This document shows positions 46,462 to 59,600 of a DNA stretch of 64,000 bases, piece after piece. Numbering within the stretch: the stretch's first letter is position 1; each line of letters opens with the position of its first letter. Source of the stretch: Blastomyces gilchristii SLH14081 (lineage: Eukaryota; Ascomycota; Eurotiomycetes; Onygenales; Ajellomycetaceae). Both the position numbers and the translations under genes were made by a program. Location of the stretch: the NCBI RefSeq assembly GCF_000003855.2, contig NW_003101669.1:748795-812794 (forward strand), read 5' to 3'. The notes under the pieces are model-generated. The model worked only from the letters and a program-made list of their open reading frames with translations, searched no databases and was not told where the DNA came from.

Positions 46462-47374
46462 ATTGTCTTGTACAGATGGAGTGGGTATATATTTGCTTAG
46501 TGAAGGAAGGGCACATCAACCAGGAGGACCATCTGCACCACTTCGAAGATCAATCAATGAGGAATGAGGGAAATATCCATGTTCACTAGATGACAGATTT
46601 CAATATCCTGACCTCAGCAATCCCACTCTGCAGCAGGTCGAAAGGTGGCTGGCGTCCATATCAACATTTGTTCCGATGTAGTCGAGACTGTTTCGACTCC
46701 AACTCCCGCTCAAGTTTCTGTTGATATTTGTCCAATACAAGGAAATTCAACGATCAGCACATCTCCTCGTCAGGCACACAGTTGATGAATAACAAATGAG
46801 AAAAGAACAAATAACCTATTAGGTAACTTCTCTTACATTCTCTCTTTTCCCTTTCCTGTTATTTCTTTTTTCGATGTAGCCAGTGTGTATGTTATGGGGC
46901 GTGCCGCGGATGACTGGCTTGAGATTTGGGGAAACTAACTATTCGATCTATATTTTCTTTTTCCGCCTCTATATCAGCTTTGTTCTAACCTGAAATCCCG
47001 CGGTCCGGGACCCTTGACCAATTGATGGTCCAGATTGGCAATAAGATGTTAAATAATAGGCAGCCTTGAAAGAGATCTCTGCAAAGGGGATAATTATGCC
47101 TTGATCACAGCTAAGGGAGTGAGCCCCTCCTATGTCCTCCTGTTGGGCATCCGCTGTTGGTCAATCTTGGAAACGACGGAGGTAGAGAAACGTGCATTAT
47201 CCGGTTTATTCATAATTTGAAAATATATTATGCCTTGTTGTGTCCAAGTCATTCCCTTGGGGCCATCTTCAAGGATTTACAACTCCGGTAGACTATGAAG
47301 CACACGGTGCTACTTCTCCTAGCATGCTGGATTCGTTTTATAACTTCAGAACCACAGCAAACTGAGGCGTACGA
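46462..47374. promoter_or_regulatory. Divergent promoter region between two glycosyltransferase genes
   Basis: 913 bp between start codons on opposite strands, as in the GT71/SLC35 pair 3 kb to the left. No named site recognised. Confidence 0.4.
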
Positions 47375-48424
47375 ATGTCTAAGCAACCGAATAGAATATG
47401 GCGGGGCCTACTCATATCAGTGTTACTGGTCTTGACGTATGATCTTGTCAACCGCACGCCATACCGGCACCTACGATTTCATTCCAGGAGCGCTCCAAAC
47501 AATGGCTTCCTATCCACTGCCAAAGCCCAAACGCTGTGCAGCACGTACGACCTATCAATCTTCCCGGAGCGAGCACAACATCGCAAGATCTACGACCTCA
47601 TGTTGGTCAGCACCGAGCTAGACTGGCTTGAAGTTCGTATGAATGAGCTCAAACACCATGTCGACTACTTCGTTATAGTCGAATCGGCGCATACATTTAC
47701 TCAGAAACCCAAGCCTCTCCATTTCAAGGAGAACTTTACCCGCTTCGCTCCTTTCCAATCTCAAATACTTTACCACAATCTCGATATCTCCAGCTTAGGA
47801 TCCAACAGCACCTGGGAGCGTGAAGCTTTCCTTCGCAACGGACTCTTCGATTCTGTCTTTCCCAGTTTAGTCGGTGATGCGGAGCCTTTACTCAATGATG
47901 TTATCCTGGTATCAGACGTCGACGAAATTCCCCGGCCATCTACCCTGAACGTTCTCAGAAACTGCGCCTTTCCGGAGCGTGTCACCCTCCGCAGCCGTTT
48001 CTTCTACTACTCCTTCCAATGGCAACATGTCGGCGATGAATGGCACCATCCCCAAGCGACATTCTACCAAGGGCCAGAGAAAACAATCAAACCAGAAGAC
48101 CTACGGATGGGTGGCGGCGCACTTGATCTGTGGAATGCCAGCTGGCACTGCAGCTCCTGCTTTTCAACAGTGGCTGAGATGGCGAAGAAGCTGGAGAGCT
48201 TTTCCCACACAGAGTACAACAAGCCGGAGTTCCGGGAGCCGCAGGAAATCGTGCGAAGGGTTCGGAATGGGCTGGACCTGTTCGATCGTGAGGGCCAGTT
48301 GTATGAGCGTGTACAATCGGGTTATGACGCACCGCAATATGTGAAGGCGAATAAAGAACGATTTTCATATATGTTGGATCGGGATGCAGAAAATGCGAAC
48401 TTTAAGGACTATACTTCGGAATGA
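47375..48424 (+). CDS. GT17-type beta-1,4-N-acetylglucosaminyltransferase-like protein, 349 aa
   Basis: Single exon, one membrane anchor at about residues 8-25 (IWRGLLISVLLVLTYDL). GT17 landmarks: IYDLMLVSTELDWLEVRMNEL, VDYFVIVESAHTFTQKPKPLHF, REAFLRNGL, LVSDVDEIPRPSTL (the DVDE acidic motif), FFYYSFQW and AGWHCS-like ASWHCSSCFSTV with SFSHTEYN. Animal GT17 (MGAT3) adds bisecting GlcNAc to N-glycans; fungal members are widespread but their products are mostly undefined. Length matches the family. Confidence 0.9.
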   Translation: MSKQPNRIWRGLLISVLLVLTYDLVNRTPYRHLRFHSRSAPNNGFLSTAKAQTLCSTYDLSIFPERAQHRKIYDLMLVSTELDWLEVRMNELKHHVDYFVIVESAHTFTQKPKPLHFKENFTRFAPFQSQILYHNLDISSLGSNSTWEREAFLRNGLFDSVFPSLVGDAEPLLNDVILVSDVDEIPRPSTLNVLRNCAFPERVTLRSRFFYYSFQWQHVGDEWHHPQATFYQGPEKTIKPEDLRMGGGALDLWNASWHCSSCFSTVAEMAKKLESFSHTEYNKPEFREPQEIVRRVRNGLDLFDREGQLYERVQSGYDAPQYVKANKERFSYMLDRDAENANFKDYTSE

Positions 48425-49213
48425 TGGGTCTAGATTCCTTATTTTACACTATCTTATCGTGTATTTTATAGAACGGACTTGATAAGCGTTTTTAGAATTG
48501 GATGGATACTCACCAAATAAGAAGTGAGGGTTGTGGCGTTTACATGGAGCTACATAGAAGAGGGAAACGAAAAACGATAAGAACTGGATGACGATTGAAT
48601 GAGTTCATTGATCTAAATTTAGAGCACATACTGTAGTTACACAAGCTCCTAGAGCGGCGTTCATCCTATTGTATAACTATGCAATATATCCAATATTGGC
48701 TACTAGCTTGCTAACCTTGGAATAACCCAAATAGATGAACAAGGTTTACCCGAACCCCTGAATATGACATATACTTGTAGCCGGTTATTCAAATCTATAT
48801 AATCCATCGCTGATGGAGGACGCTTGCTCAACAAAACAGAGCTAAAAATACTATAGTCATTACGGAGTACTGTACATCTTCTTCAATTAGTAGTCTTAAA
48901 TTTCTGGGTTAGCAAATAAGTATGTATAACCCGATTCAACAGAACAGACAAATAGATAATAATTCACAATCAGAACTTTATCAAAATGTATAGAAATTGC
49001 AACAGAAGTGTAGTGGCACGTACGTGTTTGAATGCCATGAACTAACGGGATTTTTTGAAAACCCTAAAAATAAATGAAGTTAACAGCAAGGTATAGGGCT
49101 CGTCTAGCTGGGCCAATTTACATGTTCCAAGGACGCTATGCTATCATCATCAACCCGCGGGGGAAAACAGAAAAAGAAGTAAAAAAAAGAAAAGAAAAAG
49201 GGCAACACTCTAA
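48425..49213. other. Convergent intergenic region
   Basis: 3' flanks of the GT17-type gene and DSN1. No gene recognised. Confidence 0.5.
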
Positions 49214-51474
49214 CTATCTGCTCTCCAACCGGCTCAACGCACCCAACACAATCGCCAAGTCTTCCTTCTCTATTCTAAAATCATCCGCTCCATCACCATC
49301 TGAATCTGCACCTCCCTCTTCGCCCTCTCCCTCCTCCTCGTACGCCCCCGACTCTCCAACTTTCTGCTTCCCCTTTCTCCTTCTCGTTCTCATCGTACGA
49401 CCATTACTGCTAACTCCCAGCTCCTCCCCGCCAACTCCTCTTGGCCGTAACCGATCGCGCTCTTCCAATCGACGCGCACAGATCGCAAGAACCTGCCCCG
49501 CCACGTCATCCGCTGCGCGGCGGAAGAGTTCTACGTCGTGGATTCCCGAGGCGAAGGAGTCGAGTGTTGGTATTAAAGAAGTTGTTAGGCGGGAGAGGCG
49601 GGACGTTATGTTGGATATGGAAGTATAGGATGGGTCTGCTTGTTGGGTTGGTGTAGATTTATCGGTAGAGGTGGAAGTAATGTTTGATGGGTTTAGAGAA
49701 GTCAGGATAGCTAGTTGTGAAGGGTCGAGGAGGTCGGGGTTTATCGCATCTAGTTGTGGAGTGGATGTGGATGGTTGTTGGGTATCGGAGGATTGTGCGG
49801 ATGTCGAAGATGGAGGTCTTATTCTTGGAATGGACGGGGGACGGAGTAGGGATGTGAGTGATTGTCGTTCTAGTTGAAGTCTGCCGTATAGAGTTAGTAT
49901 TTGCTTTGGTTGTATGCATAAAAAAATGAACTGCATTGAACTGCATTGAACTGCATACTTGTGTATCTGTGCCTCCAATTCTTTAATCCTCCCCGCGTTC
50001 TGTATATTTCTCGGGTTTGGTTTCTTTACCACAACAGCCGCGGGTTCCGATTCTTGCCGGCTAAACCAGTCCGAAAGCTCTGGACGATTCGCAAAATCTT
50101 CGAGCAGTTCCTCTTGTATTACCCGCGCTACATGAGGGAATGCAGTTAGTAACACTTCAAATCGTTGCATCAAATGATGCCCGTTCTCAACTTGAAAAAC
50201 ATACCAGCTAATCTCGCGCTTTCATCCCCGGACCTGGACCCGGTCGGCTTTTCCCCCAACGCCCGAGTCGCGCACCACGTTAGTAACTGTCGCATTCTCT
50301 TCGGCTCCGACAACCCCTCACACTCGATGTGTTTGTAGAAGTGCGCCGTATCGACTTGGTCATGCGGTAACGCTATCGGTAGAAACATGACTGTATCAGC
50401 AACTTTTCCTAGCTACAGAATAACCACGGCGGATAGGAAAAGGGAATAAGCAAAATCGTATATAAAAGCACAAAAAACACACCATTCGACACCCCGGATT
50501 CAATCAACAAACTCGCCCTCCTCCCTCTTCTCCCAAGACTACTCCGCCTCTGGCCCTTTTGGCTCTTCTCCATCCGCATTTCCTTATTTTTGCGAATGAC
50601 AGGCGTATCCGCCAAGGGAAGTGCAATCTTCTGCGTGTTCGTATCTGCCAATGGCGTAGTACCTTGCCCTTCCGTCTCCTCCGTTGGAGGCGCCATTTGT
50701 GGATCTTTGGTCTTACTTGACCCCCGCTTTTTTGTAATTGTGATCGCTGCTGGTTCGACATCATGCGATTTCTGCCTGGATTTTGATGACTTCTCCGTTA
50801 CTATTGCGGTTGGCTCCTCTTCAGCCAGCCGTTTAGACGTTCGTCGAAGTGGCCGAGTGGGGAGCTTTCCATTCGGAGTCTCAAATGTTACATGGCGCGA
50901 TGCGTCTGTGGATTTGGGAGGTCTCCCTCTCCCCTTCTGCTTCCGGACAACTTGTTCTTGTTGTTGTGTATCATCATCCCTTAGCGGTTGTGGGACTGAG
51001 TTCTCATCGATTGCAGCGGGCTTCGATTTCTTCGTGGCAGTTGCGCGAGTGAACTGGAACCCTTCAACATCCTCGTCATATTCAGCTGTATGGTAGAGAA
51101 AGCGAAAGTGAAAATTAGCATTGATAACCCACAAGGTGCCCTCAGACCTTGGCAACCAGTGCAAAAATCATCCCATCCCTCTTCCAGCGACTGAAACAGC
51201 AAAGCGAAAAGAGCCACTCACCAGCCTTTCTCTTCCCGCCCCATCCATTCGCACCCTTCTCAGGCCCTCCTTTCACGCTCCTCTTCGTTCCATTCCCATT
51301 TGGCAGCCGCCCGCGCGCCTGCGACATCACCGGATCGATAGTCGTCAGCGGAGAGCGACTACGCGTCGTCCCCTGGTCGTACCTGCTTGGCCTGCTATCT
51401 CCAAAATCTATGATATGATTTGTCGTGCTTCGTGTACTGATTGTGGCTGCAGTAGTTGTGAAAGTGGCTGTCAT
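49214..51474 (-). CDS. DSN1: Kinetochore MIND-complex subunit Dsn1/Mis13, 625 aa
   Basis: Five exons: 51222-51474, 50483-51085, 50205-50390, 49959-50127 and 49214-49880. Frames join as KRKA/AEYDEDVEGFQF, VSN/VMFLPIALP, RLA/ARVIQEELL and IHK/LQLERQSL; two introns carry TACTAAC-type branch points. The Mis13 (Mtw1/Dsn1) core is clear: RRSSLGRRGRRASLLIESG, then HFYKHIECEGLSEPKRMRQL, LTWCATRAL and IQEELLEDFANRPELSDWF. The RRSS and RRAS elements match the basic, Aurora-B-regulated patch known in Dsn1 proteins. The MIND complex links centromere proteins to the Ndc80 microtubule attachment machinery. Long Ser/Thr/Pro and Glu/Gly-rich segments near the C-terminus look disordered. Intron 4 contains a tight CTGCATTGAA tandem repeat. 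Confidence 0.88.
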
Positions 51475-52854
51475 GTCCAGCTGATCAGCGCAGACAAGTT
51501 TTCCCTCGGTTGCTGTCGTAGTTGTCGCGAGTTTGAGTGACGCCGGCTCGCTCAGTGTGAGAGGGCGAGTGAAACACGCGGAGATATGTGACGGGTTTCG
51601 GATTGCTTCTATCCACCGGCGGTTTCGTTATATGTACATGCGACGCGCTGGATTTCTGTGTAGGTGCTTCCGTTTTTTGGACTCTCCCTATGTCGCCCGC
51701 AACAACCAACAGTTCGTTAGATGATAAAAGATTACGCGCCCACTGAGCCGTGAAAAGTCGTAGCCGCCAACCCGCGATCGTAAATTTCTCGTCCTTGCTT
51801 TCCAGTCCCTTCCTATAGTGTCCGCGCGATAAAGTTCCAATCGCAAATTCACACGAAATGCGTTATCCGAATCTACTCTTAGCGACACCCAATCCGTCTC
51901 GCAGCATTTCCCCAGGCGGCCCGAACAATGAAAATACCCTTCTTATATCCCAACCGGCAAGGTCCTATAATCGTAGCGAAATGTGGAGTATCGTCTGTGT
52001 CGTCCGTGTGCTTCGTTCGTTCTCCCCCTCAGTATCCTTATTCCCTCCTGTCCGTGAATTGGCTGTTCGTTCCCTTCCACACAGAGGCACAACACAAGTA
52101 ATCGGCCGTCACGAACGTAAAGGATTTGCGCATTCCCGAGGTATCGTATAACGGGGTCAGGCGTTAATGCACTATGATGGATAAGTATTGTGTGTGCCCG
52201 TTTCCCTTTTATCGATTTCACACCTATCAATCATCCTGATCATCGTCCCGGAGTTGTTTTGGTCTTGGCGCGTCGTCAAATATTATGTCAGCACTCGACA
52301 GTGGATCTAAGCTAGTCCAATTAGGGAGTAGCGTATAGGGTTGAAGGCTCTATCAATATCATGTACGGAGTATATCAATCGCAATGGGATCTATTGGGAA
52401 CGGACAGAAATATTTCTTCATAGGGGCTCGAATCGCAATCGGTAGAAATGTTCTCCTGACATTAAATTGCAGACGAGCTGTTTAAAATAACTTGTTTTGC
52501 TTTGTATTAAGATTTCAAAAAAAACCTTTGATATTAACAAGAAAAGAGAAGAGTATACATGAAATAATATCAACAAAAACTAAAAACATATCGTAGACAA
52601 ATATACCGTCATCACGGGTCGTCATCATTCCATGTTATAGGGACATTTTCCTAATGTTGTTGAATCATCTATGGAGTCAGTCATGGCTTTCGAAGTTCCG
52701 CCTCCCGTCTTCTATATTTTCCGTTTGCGTGCCTGCTTTCCTGTCTAGGCCCAAATGTCCAAGTTTCCGGAGTCTAAGATCTAAACGCATCGACCCATAT
52801 ATATCTAGTATCTAGAATTCTCTAACCCCGAAGCTTACCGAATTGCATCTCTGC
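51475..52854. other. Intergenic region
   Basis: DSN1 promoter and 3' flank of PSD2, both on the minus strand. Short overlapping frames only; no gene recognised. Confidence 0.5.
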
Positions 52855-55800
52855 CTATTCGTCAGATGGTGCATTCAAGCTCCCTTCGATTCTGCGCATT
52901 GCCTCTGCTCGGTCCTCCGCCGTGATACTCTCCTCGCTCTTCCGCATGTCGGGAGTGTATTCAGGTTCGTCAGGGTGGTGGCCAATTGACATACCAACGC
53001 GGACCTAAGGGAATGGTTATAGTTAGAAAACGAAATACATATTTCAAAAAGACAATAAGGCGAGGATTCATCCCCTCCCGTTTCTTTGCTTTCCCATTGC
53101 TTGTTTTTCCCATGGGGTAGATAAATGGCCAAACTTACCAAAGTCTCAAGGGCTCCTAGTGAATTTCCGACAAGGTCCGAATCGAAGGCTATCTTGCCCG
53201 GTTCGAACAAGACTAATAACGTACTACCGCCGAATTTGAAATAACCCAGCTCGTCCCCACGCGCCACCTTCTGGCCTCCTTCAGCGGTAATAACAGTGCT
53301 TCCAACCATCATTGCTCCGACGCAAATGACCATGACACGACCATGCTCAACCGAATCGATAGGAACTATGATCCGCACGTTTTCTCCGTATACATCCAGC
53401 GCGGAACGGATCGCCATTGGATTAACGGTGTAGTATTCACCCTCGATGGTTTTGGGCGTCCCCATCATGCCATCGACGGGGATGTGGAAGCGGTGGTAGT
53501 CTTGTGGGGCCAATCGGAATATTCCCAGGGCGCCGTTCTTGTACCGCTTCGCGTCCTCCGGGTAGGCCTTGCCCAGGAGTCGTTCCACGGAGAACTCCCT
53601 TCCCTTGACCCAAATCTTAGTAGCTTCGTCGATGCGGTCGAAGACAACAGACCGACAATCCGCTGGCGATACGACGATTTTGGGGTTATTTGGCGCAGAG
53701 CAAGGGCGGGCACCTGGCTTCAGAGCGCGGTAGAAAAACTCATTGAATGATTTGAATTCGTTCAGGGGAAGGAGAACTTCGGACATATCCAGCTGGTGGA
53801 AGTTGATGAAAGGTACGATTTGAGCTGCGGAAGCAGGGTCATCATACTTCTTTCCTTGCTTAATACTCAATGACTTGAGCATTTTCCGAACTGCGATTTG
53901 GTCAGCATAACCGCTGTTGCAGCGCCAAACGGACGAAAGATACGTTTGGGTACTTACTTCGTTTCTTCTCCATTTCCCTACTCTTCAACCCTTTGTAAAG
54001 TAGTCGAATCCCAAGTCTAACGTAAACACTCATCCGCTCCTCGTTAATCTGTCCCGTGATCCTATCCTGAACAAGGATGTTGGCAGAGTTTGCACCAAGT
54101 TTATAGCCACCGTAGGATATCTTCGTAATAACTTTCGAATACCACTTCCGCTGCGCCTGGCTAGATGTTACAAAACCACCCATAACCAGATTATCAACCT
54201 GTCTCCAATCTTGACTGACGCAGGTAGCAATATGGGTTATGATATCGGCGTCTGATCTCTTTCCGAGTCGTGGCTGATGGCAAATTGGGCATTCTCGAAC
54301 TTCGACCACATGTTCCTCACCTCCATCCTCGCCAAGGTCATCGGGGTGGAGGTTATATTCGCTGTCCCCAGAAGAGCTAGGTTCATCACGAGAAATGGTG
54401 GGTATAGCTGGTCGCTCAGGATCAGTATTTGAAGGCAGTGTGAGGCTAATTTCAGGTACGTTGTCCTCACTACTGGATTGATTCGCACTTTCGGAGCTCT
54501 CTTTGCCTGGATGGTGAGGAATATTGTCTCTCATCTTGTCACTCAAAGATTTTTTCTGCAGGGACTGAAGAGTATCCTCCAGGCATATAACAGCTTGGTC
54601 AAATGTGAGGTCTACGGTTTCGCTAGGTTCATTTTCCGCCGCGAACCGCTTAAAGAACCCATCTATGGTTGACTCTTTGAGCGTCGAACCCAGAGTGCCA
54701 AGCATTGTCGTCAGTTCAACTTTGCTGATGCGCGCGCTATCATCAGCGTCATACTGTTTCAGCATTGCTCTCCAAAACTGCTGGCGCAAGGCCGGGTACG
54801 GCATATATTTCGCTTTCACATGAAGTTCAGGGAAATGCTTGTCCTCCCAGCGCTCCTTGTTTTTAAGAACAAGTGGGATGATGTAAGTCTTGAGACCATA
54901 TTCATCAGCAGGAATTTCGGGCTCTTCTACCATATTCCCAGATGCTGGAAGGTTTAACTGGGAACACGCCTCAGATGGGACATTGGGAGGGGTAGTGCTT
55001 TGTTGTTCTTGCCCAGATTGGCTAGATAACGATGTTGCTGAACTCTTCGTCCTCAGTGATGGCTTTGCCAGCTTCGTCAAACTAGTAGCCGATGAAGATC
55101 GAGACAAATTGAGGCGGAATCGCGATTTAGTAGCGGGTGGTGTGGGTGAAGGTTCCGATGGCGGTCCAGGTAAATTGTATAAACCCGTCTCTGGGTCTGC
55201 AACTGGTGCTGCCAGTGTAAGTGTGTGTAAGGGGAAACTGGACGATGCAACGAAATCGTTCCCGGATAGCTTATCCCTGTCAATGACTGTGAAGGAAATA
55301 CAATACGACTGCTCATGTTTCATAACTTGGAAAACCATTTTCTCCTCGAAAACAGGGTTTAGATTATGGCGTATAACGCGCGTTCTGAGCGTTTTCTTGC
55401 CCAAAGAAGTAACAACGAAGGGATCCATGTCGAAAGAGGTACGTGTCACTGAAGTACGGTGCCGATTAGGATTGTTGTATCCGGAAAAAGAAAAACAATA
55501 AAAATAAATTGGGGCGATGAGGCTGCTTACTATTCCTCTCTGGAGGCAAATCTAAGATCTTCACTATTTCCATAAACACAATCCCGGAGACGCCATCCTT
55601 GGAGCCTGAGAACTCATAAGCTCTAGCAGCGATGGATTTGCGTTTCAAACGGGCAAGTCGAAGTTTGCGCCGGCGCTTCTCGACGACATCTGGCTTGGTG
55701 GGATCATCGGTTCCATCAGTTGTCTCGTCCTCCTTCTCGAGGTCGTCTGTGTCAGGGGAAGTAACAGGGATAATTTCGTCCTCATCATCGCTAGACACTA

Positions 55801-56615
55801 ATACTTTAAATTTCTGAAGGATCTCGTTTGGCTCAGCAGACGGGTTCGTAGGATCAAAGAGAGTGAATTGCATCTGAATTTCACCAGATACATCGCCACT
55901 CTTCCTTCCCGCTTTCCTCCCAGAGTGAAGCGTATACCATTGCGGCTATATACCAACCATCAGCCGCATGCAAACAAAGTATGGTTCACGCGACCTCTTC
56001 CCAAACAGGGGAACCCACCTGTGGCTGGATCGTTCCAGCAGAAAAGATATCTTCCAGAGGTATATCGAATTCCCCCATGTAGTCTTTGCCAAATCTATCT
56101 TTATCCCAACATATGCATTCGAGGAGGGGTACCCCAAGGATTGGTAAGTCGAAAGAGACGTTCCATTCTGGATTCAACGTTTTGGTTATCGTGGGAGTGG
56201 ACTGTCGAGCTTCGCCTAAGCTTACAACCAAGTACTGCGTACATCAAGAACAGGAAGACGCAAAACAAAATCAGTCGGCAAGATCGGACAAGGTGACAGG
56301 GTATGATGGGTAGGGAAAGCTCACGGGATCACTCAAGCCATTTCTGTCCTTCGGTGCTAGGTTTCTCCCCTACGGATAAACAACCTAATTAGCTTCTGCT
56401 CCATCACACACAAGTACTGTTGGTCTCATAGACCCGCATATAGACAGGGGAACCAATGGTGTGCATACAGATATCACAGTGGCCTTGAGAATCAGCGGTT
56501 TGGTATCGGTGCCTGAGGGCGTAAGGGCAGGACTGAGATCGCCCGAAGGAGGCATAGCATTGCTTTTGGCGCTCAGATGGCTCCCGACGCGACGTGGCAG
56601 CGATATCCGAACCAT
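52855..56615 (-). CDS. PSD2: Phosphatidylserine decarboxylase with C2 domains and EF-hand, PSD2 type, 1,071 aa
   Basis: Makes phosphatidylethanolamine from phosphatidylserine in Golgi/endosomal membranes. Seven exons: 56469-56615, 56325-56369, 56019-56234, 55531-55945, 53958-55448, 53139-53890 and 52855-53004; all six joins keep frame (VIS/GRNLAPKD, LSDP/YLVVSL, ERN/MTRTSFDMDP, KKR/IRKMLKSL). Domains in order: C2 at about 40-160 (NLAPKDRNGLSDPYLVVSL), second C2 at about 240-345 (DPFVVTSLGKKTLRT), EF-hand near 505-520 (YDADDSARISKVELTTML), a C2HC-like motif near 665 (CPICHQPRL...H...C) and the decarboxylase at about 790-1,030. DYHRFHIPVDG and the self-cleavage site FKFGGSTLLVLF (serine becomes the pyruvoyl group) are intact. 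Length and order match yeast Psd2. Confidence 0.95.
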
Positions 56616-59600
56616 GTTGGGATGTGTTTAAGACTATGAAGGCGAACGGAGTTCGACGGAGAAACGGTCGTCACAAGCTTGGGGCGGGGAAGTGGATGCA
56701 ACCAGATTTAACGGTCAACGAGAGGAGGTGAGCGGGACGACCCAGCGAGAGCTGAGGGCGAGGAAGTTGGAGGTGCCTAGTAGTAGTGGAGGTGCCTAGT
56801 AGTAGTGGTGGTGGTAGTAGTAGGAAACAGCACGATTCTCGAGGAGATATTCAGCGATCCTGGAGAGAGACGAGCATAGGAGATCTAAAAGACAACAATG
56901 AAGCACCAACAGCTGTCTTTGGGAAGAACAAGAATTGGAGTGTCTCAGCTGAAGAAGTGGAAGGGTGGAATGTGGAAAGGGGGAATGATTTCTATATGCA
57001 CGCAAGAGGGATAAACCCGACAGAAGAAGGGGGTTGACAAGGAGAGGAATAAACGAGGATGAGAGGTTCCTGGATCTGAATCTCGATCTGGGTCTGTGGT
57101 CGTGATTTGGCTATTTGTTGACCAGCTGGTGGAGGGAGCGGTCAGACACCAGCAACAGCGGGCGTCATCAGCGGGGACATAGCTTAGGAAGACAAAAACA
57201 ACACGTCGCAACACGACACGACACACGCAACCACAGACACCAAGAGAAGCAAAGAAGGGATACTGAACAGAGCAGCAGAACGAAAAGGGGAGACAATTAT
57301 GAACACAATCTACGGAAGAGGCCAATGTTTTGTGGGCGAGCAGCAGCAGCAGCAACAACAAGCTGGTGGTTGGTCTGCGGTCATGTCAGTGTGGTGGGAA
57401 GTGCTCCAGATGCTAATCCGGAGCTTAGTCGGAGTTGGGAGGCTGAAGCGTGCCCAGCTGGCCTATCAGAAGCCTTCCAGTCGCAGCAGGCTTAAGCCCC
57501 AAGCCTTGGGCGTGGCTAGTGGCTGCTGGCTACCGAGAAACCCAGCGGCGAATAGGGGCTAGTCCCGGCTGCCCAGGCGTGCCGCTTCCCCGATGCGGCC
57601 CCGATGCTGCCCCGATGATGCCCCCAAGTAATCTCACCAGCCTCCAACCTTCCAAGCCTCCAACACCAGGCCAAAAGAATCGACCCTTGCCTGAATCTCT
57701 GATCTTCAGCTGAATCGATGCCTAGCGAAAACGGCAGCCTCAAAGGCTCAGAGACCTATTTTCGTCGATCCGAATGGACACATCCAGGAGAAATTGTCCT
57801 GATAACCCCAGCGATTGTTATGATATGGATGTTACACTTGATACACTTATAATATATTACCTCGGAATGTGTCTACGCTCAAGTGAGAGTTTATGCACGC
57901 TTTTACTAATAAATATGGCCCTCTTCTCTAATAAGAATTGCAGGTGTGCATATCTCGGCCGGATTTTTCCAACTAGTCCCACAGCGCAAGGAATCGGCAG
58001 CTCAACAGGCCAGTCAATGGAGGGGTAAACTCAAGTTTCTCCACGGCCAAAAAAAAATGCCACAAGACCAAGACTGCGCATTCCGAAGCTGTATTTAGAA
58101 TTTTACTAAAAACACCTTCTCTGCCCCAATAGCAGTATGGATGGTCGATGAAAATTAATCCAAGCACGGGGGTGAGCCTGTGTCCAGCTGTTTCTATCGC
58201 CCGAATCTCCCCCAATGGAGTCAAGAAAAGCCGAAAGCAAAAAGAAAATCCAGGAATCAGAGAAGACCACATTTTCTCCTCTCCCTCCTCGTTAAATCAT
58301 CTCCTGCGTTCATAGGTGGCTGAATTTCCACCCCACCTTCACATCCCAGCTCCCAGCCGACACCCTGAAACAAGCCACACATATCTCAATCACATCATGC
58401 TGCTCATCCGGTTGGTTCCGCAATTCAGATCCTGTCTTCAAGTTATCGGTGTGGAGAGCTAATAATGGGGCCCTTCGACCCTCTCTCTGCCGGATATCCT
58501 TAAATACCGATGTCAGCATCCAGCACATCAAGGGCCAAAAGCCTCACGCCAATCCACAATTCAGAGTTATTCGTCCTGCGTGCGACATACTCCTAAGTCA
58601 ACATGTCTTGTATAGGACAGTGCACGAGAGAATCAATCGTCATTGATGACCTCATTCTTCCTCATCCTCACCGCTGGCAAAGTAAGTGTCAGAAAGGCTC
58701 CATACCGATGTAAAGAGAGATTATTCAAAACATTTTGATAAAAAAGAATGGGGATCAAAATATCAAATACCTACAACGCCCCCCACCCCGCTTGCTAAGT
58801 AGATCTACTGCTCTCTCTTTGACTGCAGAAGTTATCTACATAGTAGTGGGGGCTATTACCTGGCCATCTTATGGGTTTTTTAGATACCATAAAGTAACCT
58901 CACTATTTTGTATCCTCGCCCCGGGAAATGTGCTCTTTTAGCTGATTGTGATATTTCAAGTGCTATTCCTACTTCCTACTGGAAAGTGAGAAAGTCGTCC
59001 TCCCTCTCGCTTTTAGCCATAGAAGAGTTGTTTTTTTAACCATTCCACACTTCTCCGCACTTACCCGCCTAGTAGGGTTGGGTTACGCAGCGGTTGTAGA
59101 ATTTGAAGTGTCGCTATGAAAGGTCTACTACAATCTGCTCAACTAAAGCCTTGGCTTCTAATTTCAAAGCCCCTCATGGTCCTGTAATTCGCAGAAATTG
59201 GATGTATGTAGTATTCTGTGAGAGAGAGCCTTATCCCTACCTCCTTAGCTGTCGCTTCTCGTACGAAACCTTATCTAAACAAATTCCAAACCCCATTTCC
59301 TTAGCTTTTTCCCATAATACCATATTTGGCTGAGGGGTCATGATGCTCACTCCGCAGATATATGCCCAGACTTAGCACAAGTAGGGCAGCAACTAGTTGA
59401 TCCATTGACACTATGAACTATATAGCCCATGATCGCAGAAGGCACAGTGAGCTTCTCAGGAGTAAAATGAGCTACTGATGTCCACTTTTCTGACTTATCC
59501 TGATGCTGTTATTTTCTTGACAATTGTTAGTTAGTGGATGGTTGTCCATATCTCGAGTCCTTACAAAGCCCGAATAACATGATGTTGTGGAAAGCGGAGA

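Noticed and set aside
56786..57562. Gln-rich and basic frames after PSD2
   Set aside because: Several overlapping frames arise from CAG/CAA and TAG/TGG simple repeats; none has a domain or a consistent exon structure.
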